Source of the DNA: Candidozyma auris
Taxonomy: Eukaryota; Ascomycota; Pichiomycetes; Serinales; Metschnikowiaceae
Direction of reading: 5' to 3'
Length of the DNA stretch: 64,000 bases
Assembly (NCBI RefSeq): GCF_003013715.1
Contig: NC_072814.1
Coordinates: forward strand, 1,302,001 to 1,366,000
Positions 30,813 to 40,596 of this stretch are shown piece after piece (position 1 is the stretch's first letter; each line of letters opens with the position of its first letter). Both the position numbers and the translations under genes were made by a program. Below the pieces are notes generated by a model. It was not told where the DNA came from, did not search any database, and saw nothing but the letters and a program-made list of their open reading frames with translations.

Positions 30813-31991
30813 ATGTCTACAAAGACCATGACACATGAGACGATCAGTGGCAAGCTTGCGGTAGCTCGACAGAATGCTCAAATCTTATATTCGGAGTTAC
30901 AAAAAGCATATGAGGCTCTCCAGGATGCTTCTCTACTCGATATGCTGGCTCAAGTTGCACCTGTCCCACCAAAACGGTACCTCAAACTTTACAACACGTT
31001 GAAGGGTCACAGAGACAAGATTGCTCAGGTGAAATGGGATCAAAGCTCCCGAAGAATTGTTTCGGCATGTCAGGATGGCTTCATGATTATATGGGATGCT
31101 GTAACGGGCTTGAAGCTTCAGGCGATACCTCTAGAGAGCTCGTGGGTGCTTTGCTGTGCATACTCCCCTAGCGGTAGATTGGTTGCCCTGGCTGGCTTGG
31201 ACAATAAATGCTCAATCTACAAAGTCAATATCCCTGAGCCTGGTGCTCCTATAACCTCGCAACCGGGCTCCATCGAGCTTCTGGAGCTCTCCAAGCCTTA
31301 TAGGGCCGGGCCTGGTGCACATGCTGCGTATGTAAGTGCTTGTGAGTTCATTGAAGAGAACAAGATCCTCACGGCGTCCGGAGACATGACAATTGCTCTT
31401 TGGGATACACAGAGAGGTATTCGCTCACATGAGTTCTTGGGACATTCAGCAGATGTGTTGCTGATGCTGGCAAGACCTTTTCAGCAGACGTTTTTGTCGT
31501 CAGGTGCAGACGGACTTGTGAAGGTTTGGGATCTCCGTGAGAAAGGACCCGTGATGTCATGTAATATACTGAAAACGGATGTCAACGACATTGCCGATTT
31601 CCACGATGGCCACTCTTTTGTCGCAGGCGCTGATGACGGTGTTTGTAAGCTCTTCGACTTGCGCTCTGAGTGTGAGCTAGCTAGCTTCGAGCTTCTGGCG
31701 CAATTCTCCCTGGCCAAAAACACTACCACCATCACCACGCCGCTTATGTCTCATTTCGACACTCCGGGCGTTGTTTCGTTGGACCTCAGCAGATCCAAGC
31801 GCATCCTATACGCCTGCTACGCGGATTATGGGTGTATTGCTTGGGATACGCTCAAAAACAGTATCATAGAAACGATTGGAGTTGGCAGCGGGAGTCATAA
31901 CGGGCGGATCTCGCAAGTTGCCGTGAGCCCCGATGGAGAAGGAATGGCCACTGCGTCGTGGGATTCACTGATCAAGATCTGGTCTACTTGA
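30813..31991 (+). CDS. STE4: G-protein beta subunit of the mating pathway (Ste4)
   Basis: Ste4 is the Gbeta released from Galpha on pheromone binding; it recruits Ste5/Ste20/Far1 to the membrane. The first ATG (30813) gives 392 residues. An N-terminal amphipathic coiled coil (about 5-45) is followed by a seven-bladed WD40 propeller with the Gbeta-specific sequences LKGHRDKIAQVKW, DGFMIIWDAVTGLK, SSWVLCCAYSPSG, ILTASGDMTIALWD and SWDSLIKIWST. Codons 217 and 219 are CTG in DV-L-x-M-x-A, where Gbeta proteins have DVMSLS, supporting Ser decoding. It is slightly shorter than S. cerevisiae Ste4 (423). Confidence 0.95.
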   Translation: MSTKTMTHETISGKLAVARQNAQILYSELQKAYEALQDASLLDMLAQVAPVPPKRYLKLYNTLKGHRDKIAQVKWDQSSRRIVSACQDGFMIIWDAVTGLKLQAIPLESSWVLCCAYSPSGRLVALAGLDNKCSIYKVNIPEPGAPITSQPGSIELLELSKPYRAGPGAHAAYVSACEFIEENKILTASGDMTIALWDTQRGIRSHEFLGHSADVLLMLARPFQQTFLSSGADGLVKVWDLREKGPVMSCNILKTDVNDIADFHDGHSFVAGADDGVCKLFDLRSECELASFELLAQFSLAKNTTTITTPLMSHFDTPGVVSLDLSRSKRILYACYADYGCIAWDTLKNSIIETIGVGSGSHNGRISQVAVSPDGEGMATASWDSLIKIWST

Positions 31992-32105
31992 GGAACAAAG
32001 CTTCGAAAACAAATCATGATTATAGACTTTTCCTTTGACGGCTATACATAACAGAGTTATTCCCTTTACAGAGAAACAATTATAAAAATAAAGGCGCTAG
32101 AAACA

Positions 32106-32892
32106 TTAAGCCTCCCCCGTGTGCTTCTTGACGTAGTCCCACAAACTCTTCAACAAGGACTCAGGCAAAGTGTACAAGTCCATTGTAAACTCGCCGTTGT
32201 CCACGTCGTTCTTGATGTTCATTTCGTTAGTTCTGTTGTCTGTGACCATCTGCACAATGACAATCAAGTCGTCCTCACTTAGCTTGGTGAGGCCGTTGGC
32301 CAATTTCTCTAAATCCACCGACCCTTTAGTGGCAGCGCCGTTGGAGGCGCCCTTCAACTTCTTCAGCTTCGAGGCCAAGTCGCTGTCGTTTTTCCTCTTG
32401 CTGTCGTCCACAGGCACCGGACCCAGCTCGGCCAAAAGCTTGTTCAACTGAGCACTCTTCAACGGGATGGATATCTGATGATCCACAGTGTACGTCTCCT
32501 GCAAAAAGTTCAAGTCATGGTTGAATTTTCTCTCTCCCTGTTTCCCAGGAAGGCCCACCAAGTGCACTGCTATGGGGATGTCAAATTCACCCCAGCCTTG
32601 CTCCTCGACTCTGAATGGAGGCAGCTTGAGCGTTCTCACCGGGTTGGCAAATGTAGGGTGCAACGTGTAGGTGACCTTATCTAGAATCAGCGCCGTGATT
32701 TCTTCTCCGTGCTCGTTCAACATGGTGATCTCAATCGACCACTGTCTCATCGGGTATTCTTCCACCGGCGGCACATCCTTCATGATGCTCTGGTGAGTGG
32801 TGATCCTGATGGTCCGTTTCGTCTGTGGTTAGAACGCTGGATGGGCATTAAATCGCTAATTGTAAATTGTTTTCTGTACGTACCTCCGACAT
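32106..32892 (-). CDS. TAF14: Taf14, YEATS-domain subunit of TFIID/TFIIF/SWI-SNF/INO80/NuA3 (spliced)
   Basis: Taf14 reads acylated histone H3 through its YEATS domain and links many transcription and chromatin complexes. Exon 1 is only 9 nt (32892-32884, M-S-E). The intron is 61 nt (32883-32823), with donor GTACGT, branch TTCTAAC and acceptor CAG. Exon 2 (32822-32106) continues TKRTIRITTHQ. The spliced product is 241 residues, close to the 244 of S. cerevisiae. The YEATS core includes MRQWSIEI, LHPTFANPVRTLKLPPFRVEEQGWGEF and HDLNFLQETY. The C-terminal ET domain includes GSVDLEKLANGLTKLSEDDL and LPESLLKSLWDYVKKHT. Without the mini-exon the conserved N-terminal strand would be lost. Its promoter must lie in the 71-bp gap and the end of the upstream gene. 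Confidence 0.95.
32823..32883 (-). other. Intron of TAF14
   Basis: This 61-nt intron runs on the minus strand from GTACGT to CCACAG, with branch site TTCTAAC ending 4 nt before the acceptor dinucleotide. Splicing restores the conserved MSE-TKRTIRI start of Taf14, which is the reason for the call. Confidence 0.92.
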
Positions 32893-32963
32893 GGCTTGTT
32901 GATAGGTGGTGAGAATGCTTCCTTGGAGCTCACTTTTTCTCAACCCACCGTCTGGTGTGCACA

Positions 32964-34430
32964 TCATGGGAGCAACACCAGCACTATTCCCATAGCCACC
33001 GAAATCACCCAAGGCAAGCACGGTGTGGGGGACCCAGAGACGAGGCCCTTTCGTGTTTGCACCGGTGGGCGGCTTCTGGTTGGGAGGATCAAGGCTCCAG
33101 AAGATGTTTTGCAGGCAGTGGAGACAGAGTCAGTGGGGGAAGAATCAGAGAAATGGGAGTACATGAGGGAATTGGAGGAATTGGAGGAATTGGAGGAATT
33201 GAAAATTGTAGTGTTGGAGAAAACAGGGTAAATAGTGTTGGAGGGTATTATGGAGAAATGGGAGCCGTTGAAGGGAAACTCACCACTGTAGTTGGATGAG
33301 GGAGGCACCATGGTGATCACCACAGAGAAGAAGGTGGAGGAGGAATTGACAGAAGGAGATGGCGCTTGAGAAAGAGGGACCAGCACGGATTGAATAGACA
33401 GACTAAAAGGTTCTTTTTGGTTTGTGGAAGGCTCCTTGAGGATCAGCTTCTCTTCAGCGGTGGAGGAAAGCTCCAAGGGCAGAGTAGTAAGAACCGTGGA
33501 AGTCATTTCAGGAGATAAGCACTCGGCTATTGCACTCGAAGTAGAGATATAGGGGTCCTTTGGCAGTGTTGTTGGCTCTGGGCTTGGAGAGCGATTGCCA
33601 GTTGGCTGCGAAATCGTGGAGCCTACAGGAGAAGATGCTGGAGGAGATGCTGGAGGAGCTGGAGGTCCGAGAGGGCTTGATGACGAAGAGTCAGTGGGAG
33701 TTACTAGAGAAGGAGCAGAAGGAGGCTGCAAGGGCTCAACAACTGGCCCAATGCTTCCTCTGCTGTCAGGTTCACTAGTCTGCCTAGTCTCGGCAGCCAG
33801 TGTCGACCTTGTGCTCAATATGGATCCAACAGACTCAGTAGACTCAGCAGATTCATTAGACTGGGGAAATCTACCGCTATGGGCATCTTTCTGACTGGAG
33901 AGGTCTGTTTCTGTATCCATTGAGGTGGCCCTTGGCACAGTAGAGGCTGCAACAGTGGTCATAGAAATCAAGACAGTGTCAACCAGCTCGCTGGTCTCAG
34001 AAATCACCACTGGATGCATCAGCTCGCTGGAGATACCTGAAGGTGGCATTTCTGTGACTGAAGGTGCCATCGTTTCCCCTTGTGATTTCCCTCTCTTAGT
34101 GGTGGGTTCCACTTGCTTCAGGTGCCTGGTCGCCGGTGTAGATCCCACGAACAATGGCACACTGCTGGTGGAAGTGGAAGCAAGAGGTGACTTTGTATTT
34201 AGTGGTATCTTTGGCGACTCAAAAGAGTAGGTGAAGTTGTTTCTAGGGACGAGACCTGGAGGAGAGGGACCCTGCTGTGTGTGATTTGCAGCCATTGACG
34301 AGTTGAGCATCACCAGGTGGTGGGGCGGCAAATGGCCAGGAACGGTTACGTAGACGGTTAAGGTAGCCGTGGTTGTCGAAATTAGAATCAGCTGGGCGAA
34401 TATCGCCGGGAAAATCCAAAAGAGCTTCAT
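32964..34430 (-). CDS. Predicted GPI-anchored, Ser/Thr-rich cell-wall protein
   Basis: The 488-residue protein (ATG 34430) has a signal peptide (MKLFWIFPAIFAQLILISTTTA). A long Ser/Thr/Pro-rich region suited to O-mannosylation covers residues 60-440 and includes many NxS/T sites and a short NSS tandem repeat. It ends in a hydrophobic tail (PWVISVAMGIVLVLLP) preceded by small residues (SGSP) suited to a GPI omega site. No catalytic domain is visible, so it looks like a structural wall/adhesin-type mannoprotein rather than an enzyme. No specific orthologue is recognised. It contains a TGGCTGCGAAA copy (33603-33613) and a TTTGCAGCCA copy (34285-34294) in the coding strand region. Confidence 0.8.
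   Translation of the reverse strand: MKLFWIFPAIFAQLILISTTTATLTVYVTVPGHLPPHHLVMLNSSMAANHTQQGPSPPGLVPRNNFTYSFESPKIPLNTKSPLASTSTSSVPLFVGSTPATRHLKQVEPTTKRGKSQGETMAPSVTEMPPSGISSELMHPVVISETSELVDTVLISMTTVAASTVPRATSMDTETDLSSQKDAHSGRFPQSNESAESTESVGSILSTRSTLAAETRQTSEPDSRGSIGPVVEPLQPPSAPSLVTPTDSSSSSPLGPPAPPASPPASSPVGSTISQPTGNRSPSPEPTTLPKDPYISTSSAIAECLSPEMTSTVLTTLPLELSSTAEEKLILKEPSTNQKEPFSLSIQSVLVPLSQAPSPSVNSSSTFFSVVITMVPPSSNYSGEFPFNGSHFSIIPSNTIYPVFSNTTIFNSSNSSNSSNSLMYSHFSDSSPTDSVSTACKTSSGALILPTRSRPPVQTRKGLVSGSPTPCLPWVISVAMGIVLVLLP
33168..33203. repeat. 9-bp tandem repeat (GGAATTGGA x 4) coding for an Asn-Ser-Ser run
   Basis: Four consecutive 9-bp units begin at 33168, 33177, 33186 and 33195; the last ends GAA. 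Read on the minus strand they give the repeated NSS sequons near the C-terminus of the wall protein. Such repeats expand and contract easily between strains. Confidence 0.85.
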
Positions 34431-34841
34431 TTGTGGAGTAAGTTGCTTGTGTAAGCTTCGCACTGTAGTAGTATGAGCCAGGTCGGCGAGGAAGTAGGTA
34501 GAAGGGAAGAAGGTGAAGGGATTATCGAGGGAGACACAAGTACATATCTAAACGTAATTCAAATCTAGGAAACATATCCGAAGTAACTTATCTGTAGCGG
34601 TATTTGGACTGCAGTCAACTTACACATTCGTGCTTCGAGTTCAAAGATCCTGATACAAAGAAAAGAATGCTACTACGACAATGTAAAGACCCTGAGATTT
34701 CTTCAGGACATTCTTTTCTGAACACTTTATCCGTGCTGTGCTATGCGAAGTTTATCAATTCATCAGTATTTACAGATATTGTATCCTAGCTGGACAAACC
34801 TCCAACATCACCTTAGAACGGTCACTTCATCACTCATACGC
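34431..34841. other. Intergenic, wall-protein promoter / AIM41 3' flank
   Basis: No gene or recognised site is seen in this 411-bp gap. It is the presumed promoter of the leftward wall-protein gene. Confidence 0.4.
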
Positions 34842-35357
34842 TCATTTCTTCCCAAAAACCTCTTTGTAGAGACCAGGTACCATCGCCTTGATCACCGAGG
34901 GGGAGGAGCCCCACTTGGTGGCCACATCGTCGGTGATCTCCTTGAACACACTAGCAATCTTCGTGGACGAATCCTTCTGCTTCAACTCGTCAAGCAAAGC
35001 CCTTAATTTCTGCTCAATTTCCTCTTCGCTGGCCACAGGCAACGCTATCACGTACTTGCGGATGATGTCCGCCTCCAGCTCCTCGGCGTGGGCTAAATCC
35101 TCACGGCCCTGAGCCTTGTATGCGTGAGCAGAGTCGATTCTCTGCTTGATCATCTTGTTCAACGTGCGGGCCAACTCGAACTCTGTCTGCTTAGCGCCGT
35201 CGATCTCGTTGTTCTTGACTGTCGAGAGCACCAGTCTGATTGTGTTCTTCTCGAGATTGTTTTTGGCAAGCATGGCCTTTTTCAAGTCGCCCTTGATCAG
35301 CGTGAGAAGCTGGTTGTATGCTGGCGAGGCCTGGAGTCTTCGAAGCGATGGAAACAT
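34842..35357 (-). CDS. AIM41: GatB/YqeY-domain mitochondrial protein Aim41
   Basis: The YqeY domain is related to the tRNA-binding tail of the GatB amidotransferase subunit. Yeast Aim41 is mitochondrial with a poorly defined role. The 171-residue protein has a short basic leader (MFPSLRRLQASPAYNQL). The YqeY core then runs IKGDLKKAMLAKNNLEKNTIRLVLSTVKNNEID, ELARTLNKMIKQRIDSAHAYKAQGREDLAHAEELEADIIRKYV and WGSSPSVIKAMVPGLYKEVFG. Length agrees with S. cerevisiae Aim41 (185). Confidence 0.93.
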   Translation of the reverse strand: MFPSLRRLQASPAYNQLLTLIKGDLKKAMLAKNNLEKNTIRLVLSTVKNNEIDGAKQTEFELARTLNKMIKQRIDSAHAYKAQGREDLAHAEELEADIIRKYVIALPVASEEEIEQKLRALLDELKQKDSSTKIASVFKEITDDVATKWGSSPSVIKAMVPGLYKEVFGKK

Positions 35358-37617
35358 GGAAAAGAATGACGATGATGTTGCGTGATGAAAATGGAAAGCT
35401 TGAAATTCGGTGCGAATCCCGAGGTACCTAGTAGGTCACTAGAAGATGAAGATGAGAGTTTGACAAGAGGAAAAAAAAAGATATATATATATAAACAAAG
35501 GGGAAAGACACTGAAATTCAGCTCTTTAATAACCTGATCTTGATTTTACGACATCACCTTGGCGGTGCCTTTGGTGAGACACTGTGGAAATGGCTGCAAA
35601 ATGAGCACATTGTATGGAGAACCCAGCCATGAATGTAGCAAAAACTCGTTGACAATGAACGTAGCACACAAGTCAAGAAATCACTGGCAATTGGTCCAGA
35701 TATCTCACGAGGTCAATCTTCAAAAGACTTCTTGCCACCAATTGTTGGCCATTCTCTCCTATCTCCAATACTCGTCATTATCACTTGTGGGCTAAAACTA
35801 CCCAGTACGATCTCCACAAAGATTAGCCAATGAATACGCTCCTTGATTACGTAGTTCATGTGGCTGCAAAGCAGTTCACGTTCAGGGCCAACTTTACACG
35901 AGTCGGCATTTCCACATGGGCATACTGTAAGTACATCATATTCAGCCCAATTGGGTAGATGCAAGCAGGTGAGGACGCTTTTGTGGAATATGCTGGGCCA
36001 CCCACAAAAGAGGCACACAAACCACACAGACACGCCATTGAGGCTTAACACGCCGTCAAACACGAGGTTGTCCCAAAACAGAAGACGTGTCATTCCTATG
36101 ACGTGTTTGGTCTGTGCAAAGAGCGTTATCAGTCACCCGTAAGCGGTAGGTAGCTAGGAGGCCGGGTAGGCGGCACAAACACGCAGGAGGCAATGGGATG
36201 TTGACGAGTAAAAGGTAGTATTATGGTCTATTGGGGCAACTGACGAGAGCAATTGACAGCAGCCTGTGATGACAGCAATTGACGAGGGCAGTTGACGGAA
36301 CCGGAGAGTTTGATGGCAGTGAAGGTGAAAAAGTGAATTCAAATAGGAAGATGACTCCGATCGTGACTCTGAGCGAATCCCGGTATCAAAATCCCCGAAC
36401 TATGTTCAATTTTTCCCGATAAGGACCTTAATTACGGTGTCCCATTCCCTATCGCTCAGACCCGTCAAGCGATATTTTTTCGCAGCCAGCAAATCCAGCA
36501 CATTCCCAGGGCGCGCAAATTGTGGGGACTGCGCTGAGAAGGGAGAGAAAAAAGCTTCTTGTGGCGCCCAGCCGGGCCCAGGGTCCACACGAAGCGTAAA
36601 GTCTATTAACGATGGAGTTGGAGTAATGAGGAGAGAAGGATGCGGTGGGCGAAGGGAAGAACAATATTGAAGAAAAAAAAAAAAAAAGATAGAGAAAAAA
36701 TAGTTCAATTCTCGTCCCTTCGTTCTCTCTTTCCTGATTTCCTGACTCAGTGTCTTCCTGATCTCTTCTTTGACGCTCCCACAGCCCTCACACCACGAAA
36801 ATCTAGTGCTGCCCCCACGCATCTTATCAAATGACCATCTCAATTCCCACGTTATCAATTGCGATTCCTTCACCAACGGCACTGGTCTCCAACGTCTTTC
36901 CCAATTTCGACGAGATTCTACCCAATTGAGACGGAATGTCCCACACGAAGCCTCCTCCAGGCTCGTTGTCTCGTTTCGGGCACCTGGCCCTGGGGGTCTG
37001 GCTGGCGCACGGCCTAATGCTTCCCTTCACGCCTGCGCGTACTAAAAGGCAGGTCTTATTGTTTTGCAGCCAACCGCACACACCTTCTAGGGGTACAATT
37101 TGTCACATTCAGAGATGTTCAGACAAAGCAACAAGGACAACAAGACCATGGGGCAACGATACCCGATTTGAAATTGCGTTTGAATCGTCACAATTGAAAA
37201 ATCCCCAGATTTGGCCATCCGCAGACGATTCCCTCGAGGGTTTGCACTCAGTAGCCTGGCCTGCTTCCACCTAGACGTCATGAGCTCCAGTCTAACTTCT
37301 TCCCCACAGGCAATTGCTCCACAGCGCGTTGTCGCTGACCTACGCTTTCTTAAGTGCACTCAGTGGACATCCTCTCCTCAGGCTCCTCCCAGGCTCCTCT
37401 CCTCAGGTGTCTGCCGCCGCACTTCGCTTGCTTCTCTCCATGCAGCCAGAGAATGCTGTGGGAGGGCCTGCCTAAATTTCGCATTTCGCACCCCATTTGT
37501 TCACTTGCTCTTTTGCAACCATTTAAAACAGGGTTCACTGCCTGCTTACCTGCCTTCTTTTTTTTTTTTCTTCTTTTTTAATCCTCTCCAATTTTTTTTG
37601 CTACTCCCTCTCTTTAT
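35358..37617. other. 2.3-kb divergent gene-free region between AIM41 and PPS1
   Basis: None of the small open frames looks coding. The region contains five dispersed-word copies: TGGCTGCAAAA 35591-35601, TGGCTGCAAAG 35861-35871, TTTTCGCAGCCA 36477-36488, TTTTGCAGCCA 37063-37073 and TTTTGCAACCA 37511-37521. It also has a cluster of TTGACGAG-like words at 36199-36296, an (AT)n tract at 35481-35496 next to AIM41, and pyrimidine tracts at 37560-37605 just before PPS1. It may be a large regulatory region or hold an unrecognised non-coding RNA. Confidence 0.4.
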
Positions 37618-39933
37618 ATGTCATTGGACTGCCTCGTCAATGTTTCTTCGAAATCAAAGTCAACCCTTTCCTTGAGCACTGAGACTGCCACAGCATGTAC
37701 CTCAGACATGGGTTCTGGGGCCCAAGCTCCACCTAGAAAGGACTCCGACTCGACCTTGGTGGGTGACCTGTTTAAGCTTCTTGACCATCTACCCTTTGGT
37801 GACGTTTCTCCTTCAAGACCATCATCGGTTTCCTCGGTCAACACTCGGGTGTCGTGCTTCGGGGCCCTAGATATTTTCCATGCTTCCCTCAGGAGACAAG
37901 ACGACCAAGTGTTCGTGATATCGTCACCAGCTCAGCTAAAGCAGTTGCTTGATTTCTTCTACAGTGCACCTGAACCCTTGGCGCCGTCCTCAGCGGTGTT
38001 TCCTTTCTTGCATGGCATGTCTCAGATCAAACAGAGGATATACTTCCACGATAAGTTCGACCCGGCTACCGACTTGGATATCTTGAACTATCCACCAGAC
38101 GAGCTTGCGGAAATGTTTCCTCACGATTTGTCCTCGGAAACGCCCCAAATTCCATTTAATCTCATGACTATCAACACCCTTGATACTAATAGACCGCAGC
38201 TCATGAACTCCATCTCCTTCAAGGACATCCTCACTTATAAAAACGACTCTTGCTTTGACAAAAAAGACGATTACGATACCCGGATGTACAAATCCTTCAG
38301 CGAAGTCCACGACCTTGAAGATCCGCCAGCTTGCACTCAGGAGCTCTTGAATCGAAACTTCCATTTACAAGCAAGACATATGGCCCTGCTCTCCCACTTT
38401 GTCATTTACAACAACGTCATGAACCGCTCCGCAAACATGAAAGCGATCAACGTGATCAAGAAGTTAAAACTGGAGCACCAAGCTATTTATGTGGTTGAAT
38501 TTGCCGCAAGTGAGTGGCCGCAGTGCACCCCTTACTTGGAAGACGATGTATCCTACTCGATAGGTAGTCTTTCTCCTTTCCTTAAACACGAGCCCTACCA
38601 AAAAAAGCTTCAGGTGATGGAGCAGCAGTTGATGTGGCAGCTCAACGGCACGAAGGAGCTCTTCCCCAAACTATACATTGGCAACGTTTTCAACTTCAAA
38701 CTGCTTGAAACCACCAAACACAATTTTAAGTTGCATGTCCACTGCCACGAGAATGCCAAACTCCCCTCCCTTGACGCCTTGCGCCTAATCTGTCTGTCGT
38801 TGAACTCCGGAAAGAGTTATGAAACATACTATCTTGAGTTTCCTAACTCAATTGCAAAGTATACCACTGAGCTTTCACCTACGCAGGTTTTGAGCTACGT
38901 CAATGTTCTCAAGATTATCCACACGATAATTGTAAAGCAAAAGGCAAAAGCATTCATCTACTCATTTGACGGGTTCACTTCCCTCTCGTTGTTGATACTT
39001 AGTTTGTCGATGCTCTGGACAGCAGACTCCGTCGAGGAAGCAGCTCTCAATATCTTTCGCAAACCTGCTTTCAAACTCTATCTATATCGAGAAGACTTCA
39101 GTTTCCTTAGACAATTCGAGCCGTATATATTATGGCTCAGGAAGAGCTGCATCAGCTCAACTAATCAACTAGAGCTCCAATTGCCACTTCAAGAGATTGC
39201 CGAAATGCCACGGGCACGACTAGACTGTTTTGATTGGTTTGAGGAAGGCAAAGATATCAATTTTCCAGCATACATTTACGAGACTCTATTTCTCGGATCT
39301 GCGGCACACAGCTCCTCTGTTACTGTTCTTGCAACACTCGGAATCAAGCGCCTCATATCTGTGGACAAACTCCCAATTTGGTACCATCTACTCTCATGTG
39401 TCCTAGAGCACGAGGCGCCTCCCTTTGAAGCAGACGTTATCAAACCGATTTTTCTGTTCAACAACGACAAGGCTAAGGTGTATGAAATCCCAGTTCCTGA
39501 GGAAATCCGAAGGATACTCAAGTTTGAGGTCACAACGATCTTATACATTTATAATGTTCGAGACGACGGTAAGGACTCGATGTTACCCTTGCTTCTTGAG
39601 TGTCCCGAGCACGTTCAGCGGAAGCTTCTTGTGAACCCTGAGGAAGCATCAAGTAGAACACTCCTACATTGTCGCGTGGGAGTTTCTAGATCTGCAACGC
39701 TAGCGATAGCCTCTGTCATGAAACACTTCCACATGGACGTTTTGGAGAGTTACCTCTATGTACGCGTAAGGCGGTTCAATGTGGTGATTCAGCCCAATCT
39801 TCGTCTCTTCTACGAGCTCTTCTTGTATGACGAGATGTTGCAGCGCAATAGAGACAAGAACTTTAGACGAAAACACTGCTGGTGGGTTGTATGCGACCAA
39901 ATTGCACGACTCAACCAGAGCTATGCACGATAA
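37618..39933 (+). CDS. PPS1: Dual-specificity protein phosphatase Pps1
   Basis: Pps1 is a Ser/Thr-Tyr phosphatase linked in S. cerevisiae to the S-phase/replication checkpoint. The 771-residue protein (family about 807) has a Ser-rich N-terminus, an internal degenerate phosphatase-like segment (about 345-500), and the active C-terminal DSP domain. The signature HCRVGVSRSAT has the nucleophile Cys at about residue 685, and YVRVRRFNVVIQPN follows. A candidate general-acid Asp is in NVRDDGKD. ATG 37618 follows a pyrimidine-rich leader. It is convergent with DFR1, 48 bp between stops. Confidence 0.93.
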   Translation: MSLDCLVNVSSKSKSTLSLSTETATACTSDMGSGAQAPPRKDSDSTLVGDLFKLLDHLPFGDVSPSRPSSVSSVNTRVSCFGALDIFHASLRRQDDQVFVISSPAQLKQLLDFFYSAPEPLAPSSAVFPFLHGMSQIKQRIYFHDKFDPATDLDILNYPPDELAEMFPHDLSSETPQIPFNLMTINTLDTNRPQLMNSISFKDILTYKNDSCFDKKDDYDTRMYKSFSEVHDLEDPPACTQELLNRNFHLQARHMALLSHFVIYNNVMNRSANMKAINVIKKLKLEHQAIYVVEFAASEWPQCTPYLEDDVSYSIGSLSPFLKHEPYQKKLQVMEQQLMWQLNGTKELFPKLYIGNVFNFKLLETTKHNFKLHVHCHENAKLPSLDALRLICLSLNSGKSYETYYLEFPNSIAKYTTELSPTQVLSYVNVLKIIHTIIVKQKAKAFIYSFDGFTSLSLLILSLSMLWTADSVEEAALNIFRKPAFKLYLYREDFSFLRQFEPYILWLRKSCISSTNQLELQLPLQEIAEMPRARLDCFDWFEEGKDINFPAYIYETLFLGSAAHSSSVTVLATLGIKRLISVDKLPIWYHLLSCVLEHEAPPFEADVIKPIFLFNNDKAKVYEIPVPEEIRRILKFEVTTILYIYNVRDDGKDSMLPLLLECPEHVQRKLLVNPEEASSRTLLHCRVGVSRSATLAIASVMKHFHMDVLESYLYVRVRRFNVVIQPNLRLFYELFLYDEMLQRNRDKNFRRKHCWWVVCDQIARLNQSYAR

Positions 39934-39981
39934 GCCCCAGCTGGTCTGGGATCCAACTTTCATTGTATTTTGTTCTTATAT

Positions 39982-40596
39982 TTATTGAGCTTTTTCCCAC
40001 ATGGTGTACTCATAGTTGTAGCTTCCTTCTTCGTTCAATCCCCTCGGAACGTCAAGACCGACATATTGCTCGAGCTTGTCATGCTCCAGACGCTTCCACT
40101 TGGAAAGGTCCCAGTCCAAGAAAGTGTCCATCTGGGGCTTGTCAGCGTCCTCACCCACGAAATGCACCTGTGTAACAAGCAAGTTGTCTACTCTCGAGTC
40201 CAAAATCAACAGGTTATAGATTTGAGAGCCCCCTATTATGAAAATCTTATCAAGAGGCATGTCTTTAAAACGGAAAGAGTCTTTTTCGAAATGCTTCATT
40301 ACACTGTCAAATGAACTAAAGTGGTACACGCCATTGGAATCTATCAAATCGTCGTTCTTTCTCGATAGAATAACATTCAATCTCCCTGCAAGCGGTCTGA
40401 ACCGCTCTGGAATCAGCTCCCACGTCTTTCTGCCCATTACTACCGCGTTTATATGTCCATCTTTAGCTTTGGAGGTGACGTCCTTGAAATACTTCATTTC
40501 GTTTTTGAGACGCCACGGAAGTGAGCCTTTGGCTCCAATTCCCATAGAGGGCTGGAGAGCAGCAACAATAAGGGAGATTTTTGGTCGAGTCGACAT
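39982..40596 (-). CDS. DFR1: Dihydrofolate reductase
   Basis: The enzyme reduces dihydrofolate to tetrahydrofolate with NADPH for thymidylate, purine and methionine synthesis; it is the target of methotrexate/trimethoprim-type drugs. From ATG 40596 the protein is 204 residues (MSTRPKISLIVAALQPSMGIG). Conserved motifs are MGIGAKGSLPWRLKNEMKYF (substrate pocket, including the acidic residue on the first long helix), VVMGRKTWELIPERFRPLAGRLNVILSR (NADPH binding) and IFIIGGSQIYNL. Yeast enzymes are typically 190-210 residues. An in-frame TTG codon just upstream is ignored. Confidence 0.96.
   Translation of the reverse strand: MSTRPKISLIVAALQPSMGIGAKGSLPWRLKNEMKYFKDVTSKAKDGHINAVVMGRKTWELIPERFRPLAGRLNVILSRKNDDLIDSNGVYHFSSFDSVMKHFEKDSFRFKDMPLDKIFIIGGSQIYNLLILDSRVDNLLVTQVHFVGEDADKPQMDTFLDWDLSKWKRLEHDKLEQYVGLDVPRGLNEEGSYNYEYTMWEKAQ

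Noticed and set aside
36406..36882. 158-codon minus-strand open frame in the AIM41-PPS1 gap
   Set aside because: It contains long Phe runs from a poly-A/T tract and no recognisable motif.
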